A stretch of 42,617 nucleotides of DNA from the NCBI GenBank assembly GCA_025362555.1, contig JANYFP010000312.1, positions 1 to 42,617 of the forward strand, in the 5' to 3' direction. Numbering within the stretch: the first letter of the stretch is position 1; every line of letters begins with the position of its first letter. The notes beneath the pieces are model-generated. The model was not told the DNA's origin. It saw only the letters and a list, made by a program, of their open reading frames with translations, and did no database searches. A program made the translations under genes and the position numbers. Below are positions 10,058-17,748 of this stretch, in pieces. The stretch comes from Verrucomicrobiota bacterium (GTDB lineage Bacteria; Verrucomicrobiota; Verrucomicrobiia; Opitutales; Opitutaceae).

Positions 10058-10540
10058 ATGAATAAACCGTGGAAATTGATGTTGGTTTTGCTGGGCATTT
10101 TCATTGCCGGCGGCGTGACAGGTGCGTTCCTGACCAAGCGATTCGGTCGCGAGTGGGTCAGTCCTAAACGTCCAGCGCCCGAGCAGTGGGCACCGAATCA
10201 CATGAAACGGCTGGCTGAGCGACTTGGTTTGTCGCGTGAGCAGGAAGAGCAGTTGCGCCCGATCGTGCAGCGCAACATGGAAGAACTGGGCCGATTGCGC
10301 AATGAATCCATGGCCGTGAGTAAAGGGGTGTTTGAACGGATGGAGCGTGAGATTTCCGAAAAGCTGACGCCTGAGCAGCGCGTCAAATTTGAGCAGCTCA
10401 ACAAGGAAATGCGCGACCGAGCGCGGAAAGATTTCCATAAGGATGCTCGTCCACCGGGTCCTGGTGGGCCGCCGCCCGGCGAGTCGGGTCGGCCGCCGGG
10501 TGAGGTGCCGCCGCCGGAAAAACCGCCGGGTGGCGGATAG
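10058..10540 (+). CDS. Membrane-anchored periplasmic Spy/CpxP/CnrX-like protein with Pro/Gly-rich tail
   Basis: MNKPWKLMLVLLGIFIAGGVTGAFLTKRFG anchor, then helical LGLSREQEEQLRPIVQRNMEELGRLRNES...LTPEQRVKFEQLNKEMRDR (LTPEQ-type motif). Confidence 0.7.
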   Translation: MNKPWKLMLVLLGIFIAGGVTGAFLTKRFGREWVSPKRPAPEQWAPNHMKRLAERLGLSREQEEQLRPIVQRNMEELGRLRNESMAVSKGVFERMEREISEKLTPEQRVKFEQLNKEMRDRARKDFHKDARPPGPGGPPPGESGRPPGEVPPPEKPPGGG

Positions 10541-10596
10541 TCGCTGCGAGAGATTTTATTTTAGTTGAAAGGGCAGAGGTGCGGCCTACGTTCCGC

Positions 10597-10700
10597 CTTG
10601 GCTAGGCGCCATGCATGAGTAGGCGCGTGAACCCCGCCAGGGCCGGAAGGCAGCAACGGTGACGACGTCCTCCCAGTGCCGTGGATTGCCTAGCCACTAT
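10597..10700 (+). ncRNA. ffs: Signal recognition particle RNA (4.5S-type)
   Basis: Conserved SRP tetraloop/internal-loop core CCGCCAGGGCCGGAAGGCAGCAACGGT; terminal stem GGCTAGGC (10600-10607) with GCCTAGCC (10688-10695), followed by a T run. Located just upstream of dnaX. Confidence 0.93.
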
Positions 10701-10828
10701 TTTTTCTGTCCCGAGCGCCTCCCGTCTCGTTACGCCGCTGGGGATTTTCGCTTCGCTTCGACCGACAATCCCAGTGCGGTAGCATTTTGGGTTTGCTAGT
10801 CCTTCATTCTGATTTGGACTAACTGGCT

Positions 10829-11971
10829 GTGTCCGGCTCCTATCAAGTTATTGCGCGCAAGTGGCGCCCGCAGACGTTTGACGACGTCGTGGGGCAGGAC
10901 CACGTAGTTCGGACGCTGAAGAATGCCATCAACCGCAACCGGATCGCTCACGCTTACCTGTTCGTTGGTCCTCGTGGCACGGGCAAAACGAGTACGGCCC
11001 GGATTTTTGCCAAGGCGCTCAACGCTACCGGCGGGCCCAAGGCGGATTTCGATGTCAATGATCCCATTTGCGTCTCGATTGCGGACGGTTCGTGTCTGGA
11101 CGTGATTGAAATCGATGGTGCGTCGAACAACGGCATCGAGCAGGTACGCGAACTTCGCGACACCGTGCGGTACGCGCCGGCGCAGGGCCAGTACAAGGTC
11201 TACATTATTGACGAAGTGCACATGCTCTCGAATCAGGCGTTCAACGCGCTGCTCAAAACGCTCGAGGAGCCGCCACCGCACGTGAAATTTATTTTCGCCA
11301 CGACGGATGTGCAAAAGGTATTGCCGACGATTATTTCCCGCTGCCAGCGCTTCGATCTGAAGCCGATTCCGAGCGAGCTCATTGTGCAGCGATTGAAAAA
11401 AATTGCCATCGCCGAGTCGGTCAAGGTGAGTGATGGCGCGCTCGCGAGTATCGCGCGCATGGCCGATGGCGGCATGCGGGACGCGCAATCGATTTTCGAT
11501 CAGATGATTTCTTTTTGCGGTAATGAGGTCGGTGAAGCCGACGTGCTGGATGTCTATGGGTTGGTGGCGGCGGAGAAAATCGCGGCGCTCGCGGCGGCGC
11601 TCGCGGCGGCCGATCACAAGAAGCTCGTTGAGATCGTAGACGACTGCGATGAGAATGGCCGGGATCTTTACCGGTTGCTGGTGGATGTGCAGACGCACGT
11701 GCGGGCAGCGTTGCTCGATTCGATCGCCAAGAACGGCAGCAGCACCGTGCTCGGCACGTCGATGACGACTGAGCAGCTCACACGTTTGCTCGATGGCCTG
11801 CGGGAAGGGGAGAGTGGGGTTAAGCACGGTCTGTCAGAAAAAATTAATTTTGAAGTCGCGTTGCTCAAAGCTGTGGACGCGAGTCGCGCGCGGGCGATCG
11901 ACAGCTTGATCAAGGAAATCACGGCGATGGCGGATGGTCTGCCCGAGGATGGGCTAAAAAAAAACGACTGA
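10829..11971 (+). CDS. dnaX: DNA polymerase III gamma/tau subunit, zero-frame (short, gamma-like) product
   Basis: [97 protein letters not shown] start; zero frame stops right after an A9 run. Confidence 0.95.
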   Translation: MSGSYQVIARKWRPQTFDDVVGQDHVVRTLKNAINRNRIAHAYLFVGPRGTGKTSTARIFAKALNATGGPKADFDVNDPICVSIADGSCLDVIEIDGASNNGIEQVRELRDTVRYAPAQGQYKVYIIDEVHMLSNQAFNALLKTLEEPPPHVKFIFATTDVQKVLPTIISRCQRFDLKPIPSELIVQRLKKIAIAESVKVSDGALASIARMADGGMRDAQSIFDQMISFCGNEVGEADVLDVYGLVAAEKIAALAAALAAADHKKLVEIVDDCDENGRDLYRLLVDVQTHVRAALLDSIAKNGSSTVLGTSMTTEQLTRLLDGLREGESGVKHGLSEKINFEVALLKAVDASRARAIDSLIKEITAMADGLPEDGLKKND

Positions 11972-12345
11972 CGACCGCACCTGACGGCGGTGCGACGGGA
12001 GCGACCGGCGAGCGCGCGAAGGTTGCGGTCAAATCGGGCGACGACGAGGAAAGTGTGCCTGCGGCGCTTGTACAGGAGGTTTCTCCGGTGGATGAATCTG
12101 CGCCGATCGGACCGTCGTCCGAGGAAGAAGCGGCGTTTCTCGCCGTCGATGTGGATTGCGGACCAGTGGATATCCCGCCGCCGAAAGCGAATCGAGTGGA
12201 GTCCGAGTCGGTTGAAGCGCCGTTGCCGCCGATGGAGGATTTGGTGAATCGGATCCCGGCGCCGGCGCGTGAATTGATCGAGAATTTATTTCGCGCCCGC
12301 TTCGTGACAGTGAAGCGAATCTCGAAATCCGCGCTGAAAAATTAG
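11956..12345 (+). CDS. dnaX: -1 frame extension of dnaX (tau-like C-terminal region), probably expressed by frameshift or slippage at A9
   Basis: Frame -1 is open from the A run at 11956-11964 to TAA at 12345 (126 aa after the run), ending ...[34 protein letters not shown]. Confidence 0.75.
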   Translation, partial: KKKRLTTAPDGGATGATGERAKVAVKSGDDEESVPAALVQEVSPVDESAPIGPSSEEEAAFLAVDVDCGPVDIPPPKANRVESESVEAPLPPMEDLVNRIPAPARELIENLFRARFVTVKRISKSALKN

Positions 12346-12381
12346 GCGCGCGATTTTCGTCGGTCGAGGTTGTGGCCGGGT

Positions 12382-13458
12382 TTAATGCGCGGCGCTGAGG
12401 GAATTGCCGTAGCCCACGATGATCGTGGCCAATATCAAAGTGCCCAGTCCCGCGCCAACCCAGAGTTGCGTGCGTCTGCTGACCCCGCGCCACTCGTGCA
12501 GCCACAAGCCCCAGATCGTACTGAAGATAATAATCGCCGCCATGTGCAGCGTCCAACTGGAGAAATGGAACTGAGCCCCCATGCGCGATTCTCCCATGCT
12601 GTAGAAGAAAAATTGGAGATACCAAGCTAACCCAGCCAGGGCGCAAAGGAGAAAGTTGCGCGCGACCGGCGTCGGTGTTCGTGCGGTGGTTCGGCCAAAA
12701 TATTCCCCAAAGGTTCCACGCCGGGCGTTGAGGATCAGGCACCAAATCAGATTGGTGGTCAGGCCGCCGAGCAAGATGACTACGAGCAGTGGCAGTGCGG
12801 CCCACAGGGAAGGTACGCCCTGCGCGATAGCGGTTTCGACGACAGGTGCGCCGACCCGGAAGGCGAAGGACATGCAGGCGCTGAGCAAGCCGCACGCGAA
12901 CGCGACCAACATTCCTTTGCCAAACGAAAACTCGGTGACGGTTTCCTTTTTCTTCTCGACGGTGAGATCGCGTTCTTTGCCGAGGCCGGCATTTCCACTG
13001 CAGCCGATGCCGATGAGACAGAGCGCAACTCCGCCGAGAATCCATTGACCGCTGGTACTCGTGGCCAAGGCGGTGAACTGTCCGTCCCACAACGGCGGGA
13101 CGAGGGTGCCAAATGCTGCGCAAAAACCGAGCGCCACGGCGTAACTAAGTGCGATACCGAGATAGCGCATCGATAATCCGAAGGTGAGTCCGCCTATGCC
13201 CCACAACACGCCCAGCAACCACGCATGGAGGAGAGCGGAAGACGGTGCAGCGCGCAGGATTCCAAAGGTGTTTGGCACAATGATGAGAGCGGCCGCGAGC
13301 GGTGCGATCAACCAACTGAAAACTCCGCCCACGATCCAATAGGTTTCCCAGGACCACTGGCGCACGCGACGATACGGCAGATAAAAACTGGCGGCGGCGA
13401 GTCCACCGATCGCATGGAAAACGACACCGAGAAAAGGTTGAGAATCAGAGTGGGCCAT
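12382..13458 (-). CDS. rhaT: L-rhamnose/proton symporter family protein
   Basis: 358 aa, about 10 TM segments; GVVFHAIGGLAAASFYLPYRRVRQWSWETYWIVGGVFSWLIAPL is RhaT-like. Confidence 0.9.
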   Translation of the reverse strand: MAHSDSQPFLGVVFHAIGGLAAASFYLPYRRVRQWSWETYWIVGGVFSWLIAPLAAALIIVPNTFGILRAAPSSALLHAWLLGVLWGIGGLTFGLSMRYLGIALSYAVALGFCAAFGTLVPPLWDGQFTALATSTSGQWILGGVALCLIGIGCSGNAGLGKERDLTVEKKKETVTEFSFGKGMLVAFACGLLSACMSFAFRVGAPVVETAIAQGVPSLWAALPLLVVILLGGLTTNLIWCLILNARRGTFGEYFGRTTARTPTPVARNFLLCALAGLAWYLQFFFYSMGESRMGAQFHFSSWTLHMAAIIIFSTIWGLWLHEWRGVSRRTQLWVGAGLGTLILATIIVGYGNSLSAAH

Positions 13459-13503
13459 GGGTTGAAGTGATGGTTCTTGGGAGGAGTGACGCTGAGCGGT
13501 TCA

Positions 13504-14934
13504 TCAGCACACGCGGATAAATTGCAGGCCCAGCAGGAGCCCGAGTTTCTCCAGACGATCGGAGATATGCCCGACGCCGACAGCGCAGTGGTGCGCTGGT
13601 CCGTGGGAGTTCCAGCGATTGACGAAGTCGCGTGCACCGCAGGGAAAACGGTAGCGGCTGTTGGTATTGCCAATTTCCATGATCGGACCGGCCACTGATT
13701 CGGCTTCGGCGCACAGGAGCGCGAGTTTTCCGCCGGGAGCTTCGATGACCGAGAGCAACGTTACCGGGCCATGCCTCACCATCATTTCCACCGACAACCC
13801 GCGACCGACTTTGCCGTGATAAACGGTGAGAGGACGCACTTTGGTTTTTCCCTCGGCGATCCGGAGGTGTCCGGGGCCGTCGTGTCCCATGAGGACGATG
13901 TCGTCCTTGAAATCCATCGCGTAATATTCCGTGAACGAGCCGCCGGCGCCGAAGAGATCCATGATTTTCATGGCCTGGACATTTTTCACCTCGTATTCAC
14001 CAGCGACCGGCACGCCGCGACCGGTGAGCAGTGACGTGCCGAGAATGATCGAGGCGATGGAGGCTTCGTTTTCCGCGATACCGGTGCCTTTGTAGAAATA
14101 GGCGAGGGAACCGAGCCGATGTGTCGCGACCAGTTGATCGAGGGCGAGAGACGTGCGGGCGGCTTCGGCCAGATCCTCCGCCGAGCAGTCGGATTGGATC
14201 TCGAATTCATGGTGAAGTTCGGCGACCCGACGGATGATGGCTTCCTCGGAAATAGTCCGGCGCAATGCGGAGAGTTCATCCACTTCCAGATGCTCGATGT
14301 GCGTGCCGAACGTTACGCTTTGCAAAGTCGCGTCTGATTGGATGTCGAGCATGCCGCCGTAAGTGTGACCCATCAGGCCGAGGCGGTTGGAGCCCATGCG
14401 GGCGGCGACGCGGGCCGCTTCGACCCAGGTATCGATTTCCCGCCAGCAGAGCGGATCGTCGTCGAGTACTCCGGTGACTTGATGAAAAGGAATGCCCGCG
14501 CGGCGAAAGACATTGGCTATCTCCGGAACCGGACAGGCCGAGCAATGTGCCAGCCATTCACCGGTCATTTTAGTGCGGTCGCCGAGACGGTTGAACGCGG
14601 CATAATTGATCGCCGGCTCGGGCGCCAAATTAAGGACGATCACCGGTACGCCCGCTCGCCGTACCACTGGCAGCACGGTGGAGGACAAGGCGTAGGTAGT
14701 GACGTAGAGAAAAACCAGATCCACGTCATGGCGGCGAAATACGCGTCCAGCGGTTTGGGCGGAGTCGGCGTTGTCGATCAATCCAAGGTTCACAATTTCG
14801 ACGCCGGGACGCGTGAGTTTGGTCGCGACTCGGGCGACATAACCGGTGAGGCGTTCCTTAAGTCCGGTGAATTGGGGCCAGTAGGCGTCCAGCCCAATTC
14901 CAAAAAGACCGATGCGCAAAGGAGGGGTATCCAT
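13504..14934 (-). CDS. L-fucose/L-arabinose isomerase family protein
   Basis: About 476 aa; likely ATG at 14934 (MDTPPLRIGLFGIGLDAYWPQF). Isomerase-fold signatures include EYEVKNVQAMKIMDLFGAGGSFTEYYAMDFKDDIVLMGHDGPGHL. Confidence 0.8.
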   Translation of the reverse strand: MDTPPLRIGLFGIGLDAYWPQFTGLKERLTGYVARVATKLTRPGVEIVNLGLIDNADSAQTAGRVFRRHDVDLVFLYVTTYALSSTVLPVVRRAGVPVIVLNLAPEPAINYAAFNRLGDRTKMTGEWLAHCSACPVPEIANVFRRAGIPFHQVTGVLDDDPLCWREIDTWVEAARVAARMGSNRLGLMGHTYGGMLDIQSDATLQSVTFGTHIEHLEVDELSALRRTISEEAIIRRVAELHHEFEIQSDCSAEDLAEAARTSLALDQLVATHRLGSLAYFYKGTGIAENEASIASIILGTSLLTGRGVPVAGEYEVKNVQAMKIMDLFGAGGSFTEYYAMDFKDDIVLMGHDGPGHLRIAEGKTKVRPLTVYHGKVGRGLSVEMMVRHGPVTLLSVIEAPGGKLALLCAEAESVAGPIMEIGNTNSRYRFPCGARDFVNRWNSHGPAHHCAVGVGHISDRLEKLGLLLGLQFIRVC

Positions 14935-14944
14935 GACGGTCAAT

Positions 14945-14978
14945 TTACGGCATGGACGCGGGTTTGAGAATGCCGTAA
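14945..14978. promoter_or_regulatory. Perfect 9-bp inverted repeat in a divergent promoter, candidate operator
   Basis: TTACGGCAT (14945-14953) - 16 nt - ATGCCGTAA (14970-14978) between the divergent isomerase and AraC genes. Confidence 0.55.
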
Positions 14979-15008
14979 CTGATCTTTTCCATACAGAATA
15001 TGACTTGA

Positions 15009-15911
15009 TTATCGGAAAACTATTTTCGCTATTTTTCGCCGGCCCCGGAGATTCAAGCTTGGGGTCTTGGTTTATCGGCTGCCGGTTATTCGCGTATTCC
15101 CGCCGGAGTGGTTTATCCGCCGGGGAAACATCCGCCGGATCATCAATTTGACTGGGCGCACGGTCGGGTGCTGGAGGCTTTGCAGGTGGTTTTAATCACG
15201 CGTGGTCGTGGCTGGTTGGAGACGCGGGCGCTTGGGCGGAAGAGAATCGAGGCCGGCACGGCGTTTGTTTTGGTGCCGAAAATCTGGCACCGTTATCGAC
15301 CGGATCTTGAGGTGGGGTGGGAAGAAAGTTGGATTGAAGTGCAAGGTCCGGTGGTGAACAAATTGCTGCGGAACGGGGGATTTTTACCGGCCGCTGCGAT
15401 CCGGCCGGTGGGGGCCGCGGCGGGAATTGAAACCGCCTTGGAGGCGGTGCACGCGCTGGCCCGACGCGCGGGGCCCGGCTTTGATCCGGCATTGGCGGCG
15501 GGTGCGTTTGGGGTATTAGCGGCCTGGGAGAAATCTCGGCAGGTCCCGGCGGTACGGTCGCGGATGTTGCGCGCGTTGACGGAAGCGGAGCGTCATTTCG
15601 CCGAGCATCTGGATGAACCGGTGAACGTGGAGGCCTTGGCCCGGCGTTTGGGCGTGGCGTATTCGCATTTCCGCCGGGCGTTCAAAGCGCATACGGGATT
15701 TGCTCCATGGCAATATGTGCTGCAACTGCGGTTATCCCAGGTGCGGCGGCTATTGGTTTCGAGTGAGATGACGCTCGATGACGCGGCGGCCCGTTTGGGA
15801 TTTAGCTCGGCGTTTCACTTGTCGGCGGCGTTTAAGCAGGCCTACGGGATTGCGCCGGATCGGTGGCGCCGTCAGTTTGTCGCGCAAGCGGGTGTGGCGG
15901 TCCGGCCGTAA
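15009..15911 (+). CDS. AraC family transcriptional regulator (5' end uncertain)
   Basis: C-terminal HTH (HLDEPVNVEALARRLGVAYSHFRRAFKAHTGFAPWQYVLQLRLSQVRRLLVSSEMTLDDAAARLGFSSAFHLSAAFKQAYGIAPDRWRR). Reading frame with N-terminal character continues upstream of the GTG at 15108 to a TGA at 15006. Confidence 0.88.
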   Translation, partial: LSENYFRYFSPAPEIQAWGLGLSAAGYSRIPAGVVYPPGKHPPDHQFDWAHGRVLEALQVVLITRGRGWLETRALGRKRIEAGTAFVLVPKIWHRYRPDLEVGWEESWIEVQGPVVNKLLRNGGFLPAAAIRPVGAAAGIETALEAVHALARRAGPGFDPALAAGAFGVLAAWEKSRQVPAVRSRMLRALTEAERHFAEHLDEPVNVEALARRLGVAYSHFRRAFKAHTGFAPWQYVLQLRLSQVRRLLVSSEMTLDDAAARLGFSSAFHLSAAFKQAYGIAPDRWRRQFVAQAGVAVRP

Positions 15912-15912
15912 T

Positions 15913-16272
15913 TTATTCCTGCCAGAGGGAGCCGATCGCGGGGTGGCCTGCGAGACTGCGCATGTAGAGGTAGGTTTCCACCGCTTGCTCGGCAAAAGGA
16001 GGAAGCAGTGAAATTGTTGCGCGAGTATATAACCCTTCCGCCAAACCTTCGAGTCGGTCGAGGCGCGCGAGACACGCGGCCGTCACATCCCAAAGTTCGC
16101 CCACGACGTCGTCACCGGCTTCGGTGGAGCGGACCATGCCTGGATAATCGCCCAGTGAATAGAGCGTGTAGCCGTTGGCGGTGCGGGCTTCGCCGACGAA
16201 TTGTTGGCCGGCGAGGTAGGAGTGATTGCGGCAACCTCGCTTCAAAGTGCCATAAACAAAAACAAGGCTCAT
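15913..16272 (-). CDS. Gamma-glutamylcyclotransferase (GGCT/AIG2-like) family protein
   Basis: MSLVFVYGTLKRGCRNHSYLAGQQFVGEARTANGYTLYSLGDYPGMV: VYGTLKRG and LGDYPG motifs. Confidence 0.9.
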   Translation of the reverse strand: MSLVFVYGTLKRGCRNHSYLAGQQFVGEARTANGYTLYSLGDYPGMVRSTEAGDDVVGELWDVTAACLARLDRLEGLAEGLYTRATISLLPPFAEQAVETYLYMRSLAGHPAIGSLWQE

Positions 16273-16319
16273 GGAGTTGAGTCGGAGTGAAGGTGAATCC
16301 CGGTTATCGGGCATTTAAT

Positions 16320-17525
16320 TTACGCGGTCGGGGCCACGATCTCGACAATCAACGCGGTGATATTGTCCCGTCCGGCGCGTTCCAGGGCGGCGTTGACGAG
16401 GTGTTGCGCGGCTTGGGCGGTGGGTGTTGCGCGGATCATTTCGTCGAGATGATAATCCCACAGGCCTTCGATGAGACCGTCGGAACAAAGGAGGAAACGA
16501 TCGCCCGCCGAGCACGCGAGCGCACCGAATTGCGGCTCAATGAATTGATGTTCGGCTCCAAGCGATTGATGCAGGACGTTGCGCATGGGATGGGCGCGCG
16601 CTTCGCGTTCGGTGAGACGACCTTGACGCCGCAACCAGCCTACGTGGCTGTGATCGTCGGTGAGTTGCTTCAGTCCGCCGCCGGGTGGAAGATGATAGAT
16701 GCGGCTGTCGCCGATATGGCCGAAATACATCCAGCCCGGTGTGAGCCAGCACAGACTGAGAGTGGTGCCCATGCCGCGGCATTCGTCGTAGGATTGGCCG
16801 AGTTGGATTAGGTCGTCGTGAATTGCCCGGAAGAGACTCAGGAGAATAGTATCGTAGCCACTTAAGGGGCCGGGCGGTGCGTTGCGAAATCCTTTGGGGA
16901 GCAGTTGGGTGATTTTATCTTTGGTGATGCGGCTGGCGAACTCGCCGGATTTCGCGCCACCCATGCCGTCGCTGACCGCGAAGACAAAATCCGTCTTGGT
17001 GGAGAGTGACTCGCCGACCTTGCCGAGATAGCGGACCTCGCGGCCGTCGAACTCAAGAGCGAGAAACGTGTCCTCGTTGTTGGTGCGGACATGTCCGATG
17101 TGGGTGATTGCCGACCATTGGATAATGGGGGCGGATGGAACGGCCGCAGGTTCACTTAGGATGGTCGCGAATTCGAAATCGATGAGGCAGAAACGTCCGT
17201 CGGTTCGGCGGTAGGTGATATTGCGGATTTCCGGATCATCGTGGCGGACCCCGAAAGTTTCGAGTTCGGCGAAAAGTGCCTTCAAACGTTCCGGGTTGAC
17301 CTGATCAACTCGTGAACCGCAGTTGGTGGTGATGATTTTGAGGTCCGCCTCATCGACGCCGATTAGTTGCGGGACGAAATCGCAGGCGCGCTTCTCCAAG
17401 TAGCGAAGTACGCGTACTTCGTTTTCAAACCGAGCATAGGCTTGGGGGCCGCGAAACGTTTTATGGACGCTGCCATCGTAGCCGATGCGGACGAGGGCGC
17501 GTTGGGTGTTTTTGACCTCTTGCAT
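16320..17525 (-). CDS. Fusion of N-terminal protein-kinase-like domain with C-terminal PP2C-type phosphatase
   Basis: N-terminal RHDDPEIRNITYRRTDGRFCLIDFEFA (HxDxxxxN...DFE-like). C-terminal HVRTNNEDTFL, FAVSDGMGGAKSGEFAS, GTTLSLCWL, GHIGDSRIYHL, CSDGLIEGL, GRDNITALIVEI (PP2C motifs). Confidence 0.88.
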   Translation of the reverse strand: MQEVKNTQRALVRIGYDGSVHKTFRGPQAYARFENEVRVLRYLEKRACDFVPQLIGVDEADLKIITTNCGSRVDQVNPERLKALFAELETFGVRHDDPEIRNITYRRTDGRFCLIDFEFATILSEPAAVPSAPIIQWSAITHIGHVRTNNEDTFLALEFDGREVRYLGKVGESLSTKTDFVFAVSDGMGGAKSGEFASRITKDKITQLLPKGFRNAPPGPLSGYDTILLSLFRAIHDDLIQLGQSYDECRGMGTTLSLCWLTPGWMYFGHIGDSRIYHLPPGGGLKQLTDDHSHVGWLRRQGRLTEREARAHPMRNVLHQSLGAEHQFIEPQFGALACSAGDRFLLCSDGLIEGLWDYHLDEMIRATPTAQAAQHLVNAALERAGRDNITALIVEIVAPTA

Positions 17526-17646
17526 TTAGAAAATCGAGGATTCAGGGCTGAAGGCTCGTGGCAAGTGTTCGATTTTACACGGCCCAGTCCGAAAATGAAC
17601 GGATTCTTGTAAAAGCTGGGTCATGAATAGAATTTCTCATTGCCTC

Positions 17647-17662
17647 TGGCATGTGAGGTGCT
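17647..17662 (+). promoter_or_regulatory. Candidate sigma-54 promoter upstream of glutamine synthetase
   Basis: TGGCATG-TGAG-GTGCT fits the -24/-12 pattern TGGCACG-N4-TTGCW with GG-N10-GC spacing, 86 nt before the glnA ATG. Confidence 0.5.
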
Positions 17663-17748
17663 GATTTGGAATCTCGGTTTAGAGCGGTGCTTTCCGGCTC
17701 CCTCGCCGTCATCCATCACTCATATTCCCCCTAAAATACCTACCGATT

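Noticed and set aside
10796-11827. 343-aa minus-strand ORF
   Set aside because: Antisense shadow of dnaX, whose sense protein has unmistakable AAA+ clamp-loader motifs.
12055-12345. Independent 96-aa gene with GTG start
   Set aside because: The frame is continuous with the -1 frame at the dnaX A9 run; more simply explained as the tau-like tail, though not excluded.
12029-13123. 364-aa minus-strand ORF
   Set aside because: Out-of-frame with the rhaT ORF on the same strand; Arg/His/Pro-rich composition typical of spurious GC-rich frames.
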